Shown here in pieces: positions 42,154 to 49,985 of a stretch of 64,000 nt of DNA (the stretch's first letter is position 1; the number at the start of each line of letters is the position of its first letter). Below the pieces are notes generated by a model. It was not told the origin of the DNA and made no database searches. It saw nothing but the letters and a program-made list of their open reading frames with translations. This stretch comes from Solirubrum sp044628455 (lineage in GTDB: Bacteria; Bacteroidota; Bacteroidia; Cytophagales; Hymenobacteraceae). The stretch lies in the NCBI RefSeq assembly GCF_044628455.1, contig NZ_JBIYZW010000001.1, forward strand, positions 1,674,001-1,738,000, read 5' to 3'. The translations under genes and the position numbers were made by a program.

Positions 42154-42873
42154 TTAGTGGCACTGGGTAATGGCGGCGGGCCGGCCGACGGTGGCGGCGG
42201 CCGGAGCCGCGGGGCGCGGACTCAGGTAGGGAATGCCCAGGCCCAGCCCGCGCACGATGAACAGCACCGCCATGACGGAGGCTACCACCGGCACGGCGCG
42301 GCGCAGGCGGCCCCGCCAGAGCAGCGGCACCAGCTGCCCCGTGAGCGAGAGAGCCAGCATCAAGGGCAGCGTGCCCAGACCAAACAGGGCCATGTAGGCC
42401 GCACCGCCCGCCGCGCCCGGCGCGCTGATGGCCCCGGCCAGGGCCAGGTACACCAGGCCGCAGGGCAGCAGGCCGTTGAGCACGCCGGTCAGGTAGAGGG
42501 CGCGGTAGGTGGGCTGCTGAAAAAAGTACGCCAGCGCCTGCTTTACCCGGGCCAGTCCCCGGTCGAGGCCCAGCCGGGCGGCGACGCGGCCGCTGTAGCG
42601 CCCGGGCACGGCCACCAGCAGCAGAATCAGCAGGCCCGAGGCAATGGAGAGGCCCTGCTGCCAGCCCGCCAGCCGCAGCGACTGGCCCAGCAGCCCGGCC
42701 AGCGCGCCCAGCCCGGCGTAGGTGCTCACGCGCCCCAGGTTGTAGAGCAGCCGGCCCAGCAGGTAGCGGCCGCGGGGCTGGCCCGCGCCGGGCAGCGCCA
42801 GCGCAATGGCGCCGCACATGCCCACGCAGTGGAAGCTACCCAGAAACCCAAATACCAAACCAGCCCAGAGCAT
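42154..42873 (-). CDS. TauE/SafE (UreH-like) membrane protein of the cbb3 cluster
   Basis: 239 aa, about six membrane segments. GFLGSFHCVGMCGAIALALP at the N-terminus and GVLNGLLPCGLVYLALAGA in the middle are the conserved repeats of the family that follows ccoGH in many Bacteroidota and proteobacteria. The His-Cys-x-x-Met-Cys motif suggests copper handling during cbb3 assembly; this is inferred. Directly upstream of the start codon lies a tract of tandem repeats (42879-42981). Confidence 0.88.
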   Translation of the reverse strand: MLWAGLVFGFLGSFHCVGMCGAIALALPGAGQPRGRYLLGRLLYNLGRVSTYAGLGALAGLLGQSLRLAGWQQGLSIASGLLILLLVAVPGRYSGRVAARLGLDRGLARVKQALAYFFQQPTYRALYLTGVLNGLLPCGLVYLALAGAISAPGAAGGAAYMALFGLGTLPLMLALSLTGQLVPLLWRGRLRRAVPVVASVMAVLFIVRGLGLGIPYLSPRPAAPAAATVGRPAAITQCH

Positions 42874-42878
42874 TTGTT

Positions 42879-42981
42879 AATGTGATGAATGTGGGTAATG
42901 TGATGAATGTGCGGGATGTGGGTAATGGCCTGATGTGGGCAATGGGCTGATAGAGGAATAGGCTGAATGGCCGATGAGGGA
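42879..42981. repeat. Six degenerate 16-18-nt tandem units before the TauE/SafE start
   Basis: Units read AATGTGATGAATGTGGGT, AATGTGATGAATGTGCGG, GATGTGGGTAATGGCCT, GATGTGGGCAATGGGCT, GATAGAGGAATAGGCT, GAATGGCCGATGAGGGA. The first two are nearly identical and similarity fades away from the gene. The tract begins 6 bp from the start codon of the TauE/SafE gene, a placement like that of the repeats before moaE and paoB. Confidence 0.65.
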
Positions 42982-43034
42982 GTAGCTGTTGGGCAGCTGG
43001 CGGGTGGCCGGTATGGTGGCGGGGCCCAAACGCG

Positions 43035-43075
43035 GCGGCGGCGCTAACGAAGGGCAAGTTCGTTGGCGCCGCCGC
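43035..43075. terminator. Hairpin downstream of ccoH
   Basis: 17-bp stem with one G-T pair, 43035-43051 and 43059-43075, loop GGGCAAG. It lies 19 bp beyond the ccoH stop. No T-run follows on the minus strand, so it may attenuate rather than fully stop transcription into the TauE/SafE gene. Confidence 0.6.
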
Positions 43076-43084
43076 GGGGAACCA

Positions 43085-43096
43085 TGACGAAAATCA
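43085..43096 (-). promoter_or_regulatory. Weak operator-like site before the TauE/SafE gene
   Basis: TGATTTTCGTCA on the minus strand, 7 of 8 conserved positions, overlapping the ccoH stop codon. CGAACTTG follows at 22 nt (GAACTTGC at 23), roughly where a -7 element would fall. Both spacing and -7 match are poorer than at the five strong sites. Confidence 0.35.
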
Positions 43097-43579
43097 GTTG
43101 GGGATGGTGACGTTTTGCTCCACGAAATAGCGCTGGCCGTCGGCGCTGAAGTCGAGGCGCACCCGCCAGTAGCCGGGCTGCAGACGGGCGGTGCTCAGCA
43201 CCTGGCGCAGGTCGGCGTCGGGCTGCAGGGGCACGCTGAAGTCGCGGGTCTGGTCGGAGGGCCGGAAAAACTGCACGGTACCGCTCAGGGCCTGGCCTTG
43301 CAGGGCGGCGGGCAGCTGCACCTCCAGCTGGTGGGCAGCGGCCTGGTAGCGCACCACGGCCTCGGCGGCCAGGGCGCGGGTGCGGGCCGTGGCCTCCATG
43401 CGCTGCTGGTGCTCCAGCTCCTGGCGGTAGTAGTCCTTGCTCACCAGGTCCACACTGCTGCTCATGGCCTGCTTCACCATCGAGCCGATAAAGAGAGCAA
43501 ACAGCACGAAGGTGGCAATGATGGCGTAGGGCCAGAGGCTGCGTTGCGGGGCGGGCTTGTTCACGACGAGGGAAGGCAT
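43094..43579 (-). CDS. ccoH: FixH/CcoH-type cbb3 assembly protein
   Basis: 161 aa. One membrane helix near the N-terminus (YAIIATFVLFALFIGSMVKQ) and a periplasmic beta domain (GTVQFFRPSDQTRDFSVPL, GYWRVRLDFSADGQRYFVEQ) as in FixH. DLVSKDYYRQELEHQQRM is the usual segment after the helix. Supports assembly or stability of cbb3 oxidase. Same strand, 37 bp after ccoG. Confidence 0.9.
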   Translation of the reverse strand: MPSLVVNKPAPQRSLWPYAIIATFVLFALFIGSMVKQAMSSSVDLVSKDYYRQELEHQQRMEATARTRALAAEAVVRYQAAAHQLEVQLPAALQGQALSGTVQFFRPSDQTRDFSVPLQPDADLRQVLSTARLQPGYWRVRLDFSADGQRYFVEQNVTIPN

Positions 43580-43616
43580 GGGAATCGGGAGAAAGGAGAA
43601 AACGGACCGACGGGAT

Positions 43617-45032
43617 TTACTGGGGCGGGGCCAGGAACTTGGTTTGCTGCTCGGTAATCAGCCGGCCGCCGCTGTACACGCCGATGCGGATCTGGTTGCT
43701 GGTTTGGCGCAGGGCCGCCGGGGGCAGCTCGGCGAAGAACACGCCGTCGGCCTTGCCCTGGGCGGGCAGCTGCAGGCCGCGCTGGCCCACCAGCTTCACC
43801 GTGCCGGCGGCAGGCTCGAGCACGCGCAGCTCCAGGGGCATGGCCTGGTTGGTTTTGTTGATGACGGAGATGTTGTAGAGGTTGGTGACGGTGCCGCGGC
43901 CGGTTTTCTGGAACAGCTGGCCCGGGGTGCGCAGCACGGTAGCTTCCACGTTGGAGCGGGTGAGCAGCAGCCCGGCCATCACGCCCACGAGCAGCAGCAG
44001 CACCGCGGTGTAGGCCTTGATGCGGGCCGTAACCTGGAACCTGGTGCCGGCTTCGATGTGCGCTTCCGAGTCGTAGCGAATCAGGCCCTGGGGCTTGTTG
44101 ATCAGGTCCATGATGGAGTTGCACACGTCGATGCAAGCGGTGCAGTTGATGCACTCCATTTGCTGGGCGCCGTTGCGGATGTCGATGCCCGTGGGGCACA
44201 CCTGCACGCACTGCTTGCAGTCGATGCAGTCGCCGGCCCGGCGCTCCTGGTTTTTGCGCAGCTTCTCGCGCGGCTCGCCGCGGCCGTAGTCGTAGGCCAC
44301 CGTGATGGTGTTCTTATCCAGCATCACGCCCTGCAGGCGGCCGTAGGGGCAGGCAATGGTGCACACCTGTTCGCGGAAGCGGGCAAACACGGCGTAGAAC
44401 AGCCCCGTGAAAATCACCATCGAGCTCAGGCCGCCCAGGTGCTCCAGTGGCGAGTCGGTCACAATCCGCGTCAGGGCCTCGGTGCCGATGATGTAGGCCA
44501 GGAAGGTGTTGGCAATCAGAAAGGAGATGAGCAGAAACAGCGCGTGCTTGCTGGTTTTGCGCCAGATCTTGTTCCAGGTCCAGTCGGCCCGGTCGAGGGC
44601 TTTCTGCTGGGGCGCGTCGCCTTCGAGCCAGTACTCGATGCGGCGGAACACCATTTCCAGGAAGATGGTCTGCGGGCACACCCAGCCGCAGAAAATCCGG
44701 CCGTACACCACCGTAAAGAGGATGATGAACAGGATGAAAGCCATGAAGCCCAGCAGCAGGATAAAGAAGTCCTGCGGCCAGAAGATCTGCCCCAGGATGA
44801 TGAACTTGCGCTCCACCACGTTGAGCATGAGCACCGGCAGCTCGCCTATGCGCAGCCAGGGGCCGGCAAAGAGCAGCGTGAGCAGGCCGTAGCTCACCCA
44901 CTTGCGGGCGTTGTAGAGCTTGCCGCTGGGCTTTTTGGGGTAGATCCACACGCGCTTGCCCTCGGCGTCTATCGTAGAGATAGTGTCGCGGAAGCTTTCG
45001 GCGGCGGTGGGTTTGGGGGCGACGGGGTTCAT
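43617..45032 (-). CDS. ccoG: CcoG-type iron-sulfur membrane protein
   Basis: 471 aa from ATG 45032 (frame open to 45245). Five or so membrane segments, FCGWVCPQTIFLEMVFRRIE, then CIACPYGRLQGVML-type and two clusters GDCIDCKQCVQVCP and ECINCTACIDVC for [4Fe-4S] centres, and a C-terminal Ig-like domain. CcoG reduces copper for CcoI in cbb3 assembly. 277 bp separate it from ccoP, with no operator of the TGAC type seen there. Confidence 0.95.
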   Translation of the reverse strand: MNPVAPKPTAAESFRDTISTIDAEGKRVWIYPKKPSGKLYNARKWVSYGLLTLLFAGPWLRIGELPVLMLNVVERKFIILGQIFWPQDFFILLLGFMAFILFIILFTVVYGRIFCGWVCPQTIFLEMVFRRIEYWLEGDAPQQKALDRADWTWNKIWRKTSKHALFLLISFLIANTFLAYIIGTEALTRIVTDSPLEHLGGLSSMVIFTGLFYAVFARFREQVCTIACPYGRLQGVMLDKNTITVAYDYGRGEPREKLRKNQERRAGDCIDCKQCVQVCPTGIDIRNGAQQMECINCTACIDVCNSIMDLINKPQGLIRYDSEAHIEAGTRFQVTARIKAYTAVLLLLVGVMAGLLLTRSNVEATVLRTPGQLFQKTGRGTVTNLYNISVINKTNQAMPLELRVLEPAAGTVKLVGQRGLQLPAQGKADGVFFAELPPAALRQTSNQIRIGVYSGGRLITEQQTKFLAPPQ

Positions 45033-45309
45033 CGGGGAAGGCTGCTCGGGGGCGGGGCTGCGAGGCAACCGCCCGCCGGGGCAGCGTTTAAAGCTTACTA
45101 CACGTTCCGTCGGGCCACTGGGAGCAGGCCCTGGCGGGGTCGCGGCACGTTGCCGCCACCCAAAGGCAGCCCCAAAAGCCCGCCGCCGGCGTGGGAACCT
45201 GCGGCTTGCCCGAACGACTAGGCTGCAAAGCGGCGTTCGGGGCAAACGGCGGGGAAGGAGTACCCACCGCGGGCGGGCCGTAGCGCGCGCACCACCCAGC
45301 GCGGCCGCT

Positions 45310-46209
45310 CTACAGCTTGGCTACGGGCTTGGCGGGGGCTTCCTTCTCCCCTTGCGGGGCCTTGGCGCCTGCCGGGTTCGAGCCCTGAATGCTGAGGATG
45401 TACGACGACACCTGCAGCATCTGCTTGCTGGAGAGCTTGCCCTTCCAGGCCACCATGCCCTTGCTGGTGACGCCGAACTTGACGGTTTTGTACACCTTGT
45501 TGACTTCGCCGCCGTACAGCCAGTACTCGTCGGTGAGGTTGGGGCCGACTTTGCCTTCGCCCTCCTGGCCGTGGCAGGCCGCGCAGTTCTGCACGAACAG
45601 CTTCTTGCCCTCGTCGAGGTCGGTGGCGGCCGTCAGCACCTGGTAGTCGGTGGGCTTGTTGGGGTCGTCGTTGGCGCCCAGCTTGGTGGCCAGCATCGCG
45701 GCTTCGGCCATTTCGTGCTGATACTCGGCCTCGCTCAGGCTGCCGGTGTCGCTCACGTGGAAGTGCACGAAGTACACCACGCCGAACACGATGGTGAGGT
45801 AGAAGCCGTACTTCCACCAGGGCGGCAGGTCGTTGTCGTACTCGGTGATGCCGTCGTAGTCGTGGCCGGCCATCACGTCTTCCTTGTACTGGCCGGTGAG
45901 GCCGGTGGTGTCGCCCAGAAACAGGCCCAGGGCGCGGCCGTACCAGGAGTGGCGGATGGTTTCAATCTCGTAGACCTTGCGCAGCAGCGGCCGCATCTGC
46001 CAGAGCAGCGCAAACAGCATCAGCAGCACGAAGATGATCAGGGCCGTGAGGCCGCCCATCAGCCAGAGCATGCCGGTAAGGTCGGCGGCGGCTTGGGCAA
46101 CGGGCTGGGCCGCGGTGGCCGCGGCGGCTTCCTGGGCCCGGGCGGCGGGGCCGGCGAGCAGGGCCGTCAGCGCCAGCAGCGCCCCGAGGGAGTAGGTCCG
46201 GGTTAGCAC
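45310..46209 (-). CDS. ccoP: cbb3 oxidase subunit III, mono-haem
   Basis: 299 aa. Signal-like start, two membrane helices (about 46-69 and 133-151) joined by a loop with DNDLPPWW, the CcoP N-terminal mark. One cytochrome c domain with CAACH at 209-213 and probable axial Met in SKGMVAWKG. Proteobacterial CcoP has two haems; a single haem is often seen in Bacteroidota. Start overlaps ccoQ by 7 nt. Confidence 0.93.
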   Translation of the reverse strand: MLTRTYSLGALLALTALLAGPAARAQEAAAATAAQPVAQAAADLTGMLWLMGGLTALIIFVLLMLFALLWQMRPLLRKVYEIETIRHSWYGRALGLFLGDTTGLTGQYKEDVMAGHDYDGITEYDNDLPPWWKYGFYLTIVFGVVYFVHFHVSDTGSLSEAEYQHEMAEAAMLATKLGANDDPNKPTDYQVLTAATDLDEGKKLFVQNCAACHGQEGEGKVGPNLTDEYWLYGGEVNKVYKTVKFGVTSKGMVAWKGKLSSKQMLQVSSYILSIQGSNPAGAKAPQGEKEAPAKPVAKL

Positions 46210-46403
46210 AGCGCACCTCCTTCCGTTTCGGCGGCCGCGGCGTCGTCGGCGTGCAGGGGAATCTGTTTCATGGCCTGGATATGCTCGCGGCTGACCACGG
46301 CCACGTACACCAGCAGGCCGAGGAAAAAGAGGAAGAAGATGCCAAACGAGATGAGCGGGTAAATCTCGATGCCCTGAATGGCCTGGAGGACGTTCTTGTA
46401 CAT
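46203..46403 (-). CDS. ccoQ: Small CcoQ-like subunit
   Basis: 66 aa from ATG 46403 (frame open to 46469). One membrane helix ISFGIFFLFFLGLLVYVAVV followed by a short polar tail. Size and place between ccoNO and ccoP identify it as the CcoQ-type fourth subunit, which stabilises the complex. Sequence alone would be weak evidence. Confidence 0.8.
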   Translation of the reverse strand: MYKNVLQAIQGIEIYPLISFGIFFLFFLGLLVYVAVVSREHIQAMKQIPLHADDAAAAETEGGALC

Positions 46404-46495
46404 GACTTTGGATCTGGGAGTAGCCCGGGGGCGGAGCGCCGAGGAAAGTGTTCTCAGCACGCGTGGCAACTGGCGCCCCGCCCGGGCGGTGGTGG

Positions 46496-48694
46496 TTACT
46501 CGGCGGCGGCCATGGCCGCGGCCTGCTCGTCCTTCACTTTGATGTCGGTGCCCAGGCGTTGCAGGTAGGCAATGAGGGCCACGATTTCCTTATCGGATTT
46601 CACCTGCAACTCTTCCTTGGCCAGCTCGGCCACGATGCCGTCGGCCTGCTTGCGGGCGTCGGCCACGGCCTGCTGCTCGTAGCCGGCCGGGTAGGGCGTG
46701 CCCAGCTGGCGCAACGCGCTGATCTTGGCGGGCAGGTCGGAGTAGTCGAGGTCGTTTTCGAACAGCCAGGGGTAGGGCGGCATGATGGAGCCGGGCGACA
46801 TGCTGGTGGGGTCGAGCATGTGGTTGTAGTGCCAGGAGTGCGGGTACTTCTGGCCCACGCGGTGCAAGTCGGGCCCGGTGCGCTTGCTGCCCCACAGGAA
46901 GGGACGGTCGTACACGAACTCGCCGGCTTTGGAGTACTCGCCGTAGCGCTCGGTCTCGGAGCGGAAGGGGCGCACCATCTGGGTGTGGCAGTTCACGCAG
47001 CCTTCCTTGATGTACAGGTCGCGGCCTTCCAGCTCCAGCGAGGTGTAGGGCTTCACCGACTCGATGGTGGGCACGTTGCTCTTGATCAGGAAGGTGGGCA
47101 CCATTTCCACCGCGCCGCCGATCAGGATGGCTACCGTGGCCCAGATGCTGAGCTGCACGGGGCGCCGCTCGATCCAGCGGTGCCAGTGGCCGCCTTCGTG
47201 GCTGTGCTCGTTGTCGATGGCCACGGCCGGGGCGTGGAAGGGCTCGTCGGCCACCAGGGCGCCGGCTTTGGCGGTTTGGTAGAGGTTGTACACCATCAGG
47301 AACACGCCGCTCAGGTAGAGCACCCCGCCAATGCCGCGCAGGTAGTACATGGGCACGATCTGCAGGACGGTTTCGAGGAAGTTGGCGTACTGCAGCATGC
47401 CCTCGTCGTTGAACTGCTTCCACATCAGGCCCTGGGTGAAGCCGGCCCAGTACATGGGAATGGCGTAGAACAGGATGCCCAGGGTGCCGAGCCAGAAGTG
47501 GGTGTTAGCCAGGCGGGTCGAGAACAGCGGGGTTTTGTAGAGGCGCGGCCACAGCCAGTAGAGCACGGCGAAGGTCAGGAAACCGTTCCAGCCCAGGGCG
47601 CCCACGTGCACGTGCGCCACAATCCAGTCGGTGAAGTGGGCAATGGCGTTGACGTTCTTGAGGCTCAGCATCGGGCCCTCGAAGGTGGCCATGCCGTAGG
47701 CCGTAATGGCCACCACCATGAACTTGAGCACCGGCTCGGTGCGCACCTTATCCCAGGCCCCGCGCAGGGTGAGCAGGCCGTTGATCATGCCGCCCCAGGA
47801 GGGCGCAATCAGCATCACCGAGAACACCACGCCCAGGCTCTGGGCCCAGTCGGGCAGGGCGGTGTAGAGCAAATGGTGCGGGCCGGCCCAGATGTAGATG
47901 AAGATCAGCGACCAGAAGTGAATGATGCTCAGACGGTACGAGTACACTGGGCGCTCGGCGGCCTTGGGCAGGAAGTAGTACATCAGGCCCAGGTAGGGCG
48001 TGGTCAGGAAGAAGGCCACCGCGTTGTGGCCGTACCACCACTGCACCAGCGCGTCCTGCACCCCGGCGTAGGCCGAGTAGCTCTTGAGGAACGATACCGG
48101 CAGGGCTACCGAGTTGACGATGTGCAGCACAGCCACCGTCAGGAACGTGGCGATGTAGAACCAGATGCCCACGTACAGGTGCTTTTCCTTGCGGCGGGCA
48201 ATGGTGCCGAACATGTTCCAGCCGAACACCACCCAGATCAGCGTAATGGCAATGTCGATGGGCCACTCCAGCTCGGCGTACTCCTTGCTGGTGGTGTAGC
48301 CCAGCGGCAGCGTGGCCACGGCCGAGACGATGATGAGCTGCCAGCCCCAAAAGTGGATTTTGCTGAGCAGATCGGAAAACATGCGGGCCTTGCACAGGCG
48401 CTGCAGGGAGTAGTACACCCCCATGAAGATGCCGTTGCCCACGAAGGCGAAGATGACGGCGTTGGTGTGCAGCGGGCGGATGCGGCCGAAGGTGGTGTAG
48501 GGCGTGCCCATGTTCAGCTCGGGCCGGGCCAGCTGAAAGGCCGCAATGACGCCGATGAGCATGCCGGCAATGCCCCAGAACACGGTGGCAATGCCGAAGT
48601 CGCGGACGATTTTGTTGTCGTAAAAGAATGCGTCAACCGCGCGGGAGGCCTTTTCCAGGACCTGGGGCGGTTTCGCTTGGACCAGCACAGCCAT
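46496..48694 (-). CDS. ccoNO: Fused cbb3 oxidase subunits I and II
   Basis: 732 aa. The N-terminal part (to about 480) is the haem-copper subunit CcoN with the expected helices and His ligands (VQWWYGHNAVAFFLTTPYLG, HFTDWIVAHVHVGALGWNG). After helix LSIWATVAILIGGAVEMVPT comes the mono-haem cytochrome CcoO with CVNCHTQMVRPFRSE. The fusion is characteristic of Bacteroidota. Terminal oxidase with high oxygen affinity, inner membrane. First gene of the operon, preceded by two operator sites and a -7 element. Confidence 0.97.
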   Translation of the reverse strand: MAVLVQAKPPQVLEKASRAVDAFFYDNKIVRDFGIATVFWGIAGMLIGVIAAFQLARPELNMGTPYTTFGRIRPLHTNAVIFAFVGNGIFMGVYYSLQRLCKARMFSDLLSKIHFWGWQLIIVSAVATLPLGYTTSKEYAELEWPIDIAITLIWVVFGWNMFGTIARRKEKHLYVGIWFYIATFLTVAVLHIVNSVALPVSFLKSYSAYAGVQDALVQWWYGHNAVAFFLTTPYLGLMYYFLPKAAERPVYSYRLSIIHFWSLIFIYIWAGPHHLLYTALPDWAQSLGVVFSVMLIAPSWGGMINGLLTLRGAWDKVRTEPVLKFMVVAITAYGMATFEGPMLSLKNVNAIAHFTDWIVAHVHVGALGWNGFLTFAVLYWLWPRLYKTPLFSTRLANTHFWLGTLGILFYAIPMYWAGFTQGLMWKQFNDEGMLQYANFLETVLQIVPMYYLRGIGGVLYLSGVFLMVYNLYQTAKAGALVADEPFHAPAVAIDNEHSHEGGHWHRWIERRPVQLSIWATVAILIGGAVEMVPTFLIKSNVPTIESVKPYTSLELEGRDLYIKEGCVNCHTQMVRPFRSETERYGEYSKAGEFVYDRPFLWGSKRTGPDLHRVGQKYPHSWHYNHMLDPTSMSPGSIMPPYPWLFENDLDYSDLPAKISALRQLGTPYPAGYEQQAVADARKQADGIVAELAKEELQVKSDKEIVALIAYLQRLGTDIKVKDEQAAAMAAAE

Positions 48695-48723
48695 GGCGCG
48701 AAACGGGGTTATTTGGAGTGTTA

Positions 48724-48789
48724 CAAAGCTCCTCCGCCGCGCCCCGGGAAAAGATGACGAAAGTCAGAAGCCCCCGCTGATTGATGTCA
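48724..48789 (-). promoter_or_regulatory. ccoNO promoter with two operator sites
   Basis: Minus strand: TGACATCAATCA (48789-48778, 7 of 8 positions), 11 nt, TGACTTTCGTCA (48766-48755, perfect), then 23 nt beginning TCTTTTCC, then -7 element GAGCTTTG (48731-48724), 29 bp before the ATG. Operator pair plus fixed spacing indicates activation by a Crp/Fnr-family protein. Confidence 0.8.
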
Positions 48790-48874
48790 GAAGCGGGGCG
48801 GCCCGGAACGGCGCCAGCTGAACGGTTAGGCGGGGAAAACCGCATGACCAGGCCACAGCTGACAAAACCCGCCC

Positions 48875-49055
48875 GTCATCCTGAGCCAAAGGCGAAGGAC
48901 CTTCCTCGTCTCCTGCACCGCCGCTATCAGCAAAGTGCCGCCGCTTACAGCAAGAAGCGCAGCTCCCCAAACCCTGGATAAAGAGCGTGGGCGGCTGCGC
49001 TTGTTGATTGGTGCGGGGGGCGAGCCAGGTCCTTCGGCTGCGCCCCTGGGATGAC
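48875..49055. repeat. Inverted-repeat element related to the GIY-YIG ends, no gene inside
   Basis: Left end GTCATCCTGAGCCAAAGGCG (from 48875) and right end, read in reverse, GTCATCCCAGGGGCGCAGCC (from 49055); both continue CGAAGGACCT and CTCG. They share the GTCAT...CGA.G.A.CT pattern of the 37-bp GIY-YIG repeats at 295-703. The 112-bp interior can fold on itself and has no open frame. It lies in the 385-bp gap between ccoNO and a DoxX-like gene. Confidence 0.6.
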
Positions 49056-49079
49056 GTTCTATTTGCGCTCCTTCTTGCG

Positions 49080-49517
49080 CTATTTCGCTTTTCGCGACTT
49101 GCGGCGGTTGCGCAGGGCCTTGAGCGCGCCGGTGCTCCACAGGGCCCAGGCCACCAGCAGGGGCTGCACAAACAAGCGGGCAAAACGCTTTTCATCGGTA
49201 TCGAGGCCGAAGGCGCTGATCTGGTGGGTATACTGATGCACATTGCCGGGAAACACGGCCACGTAGAACGCGCCCAGGGCCAGCCCCAGCACCGCCCGCT
49301 CGCGCCGCCACAGCAGCAGCGCTGCCCCCAGCCCGATTTCGACCACGCCCGAGAGCAGCACCGTGGTGTCTTTGTCGAGCGGCACGAAGTCGGGCACCTG
49401 GGCCTGGAACTCGCGGCGCTGAAAGGTAAGGTGGCCGGTGCCGGCCGCAACCATAAAGGTGCCCAGCGTCACGCGGGCAATATCCTGCAGGGCGGTGGTC
49501 TTGGGGTGGTGTTGCAT
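49080..49517 (-). CDS. DoxX-like membrane protein
   Basis: 145 aa from ATG 49517 (frame open to 49769 through non-coding sequence). Four membrane segments; VTLGTFMVAAGTGHLTFQR, GVVEIGLGAALLLW, AFYVAVFPGNVHQYTHQI are family features. Ends in a basic tail (LKALRNRRKSRKAK). Function unknown; DoxX-type proteins have been linked to redox and membrane stress. Same strand as ccoS, 289 bp downstream, with an iteron element in between. Confidence 0.82.
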   Translation of the reverse strand: MQHHPKTTALQDIARVTLGTFMVAAGTGHLTFQRREFQAQVPDFVPLDKDTTVLLSGVVEIGLGAALLLWRRERAVLGLALGAFYVAVFPGNVHQYTHQISAFGLDTDEKRFARLFVQPLLVAWALWSTGALKALRNRRKSRKAK

Positions 49518-49651
49518 GGCGTGGGGCGGGCATGGGCTCCGCTGCCTTTGCCCTACGGCCCGCCGCCCCAAAAAGATGACCCGCCCCTGCCCCACTGCCC
49601 GCCCGCGGCGTCGGCCGACCCGCGGCTCCACGCATGCGGGCGGCACGCTTA

Positions 49652-49732
49652 CCCGAATAATGCTAAATCCCGCTGACGGCGCAGTGGCTGTCGGGCATAG
49701 GGAAAGGATAGGGACACTATAGCAACACCCTA
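49652..49732 (-). repeat. 11-nt iteron element, copy B
   Basis: CCCGAATAATGCTAA at 49652-49666, then 27 nt, then 11-nt units GGAAAGGATAG, GGACACTATAG, CAACACCCTAG (49701-49733). The 15-mer is identical to copy A at 11771-11785, and the 29 bases after the gap match copy A at 22 positions. Copy A carries more iterons, so unit number varies. Confidence 0.6.
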
Positions 49733-49806
49733 GGCGCAGCCCGGTGGCACCATCTTGGCAGCGTACCATCGGCCGCTACCAGACCGGGCGCTGCGTACCG
49801 GCCCGG

Positions 49807-49971
49807 CTACTGGTCGGCGGGCTTGGGCTCGTCGGTTTCGTCGAAGAGCATGCGCACCGCGGGCGTGTAGGTGTCGTCGTACTGCCGGCCGCGCACGGCC
49901 CACACGAAGGCCAGCAAAAACAGCACGGCCACGACGAGCGAGATGGTGATGAGGGCGAAGATGATTTCCAT
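49807..49971 (-). CDS. ccoS: CcoS cbb3 maturation protein
   Basis: 54 aa from ATG 49971. Single N-terminal helix IIFALITISLVVAVLFLLAF followed by RGRQYDDTYTPAVRMLFDE, the standard CcoS layout. Needed for cofactor insertion into cbb3 oxidase. Starts 14 bp after the ccoI stop, in operon. Confidence 0.92.
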   Translation of the reverse strand: MEIIFALITISLVVAVLFLLAFVWAVRGRQYDDTYTPAVRMLFDETDEPKPADQ

Positions 49972-49985
49972 GATCGGGGAATGAA

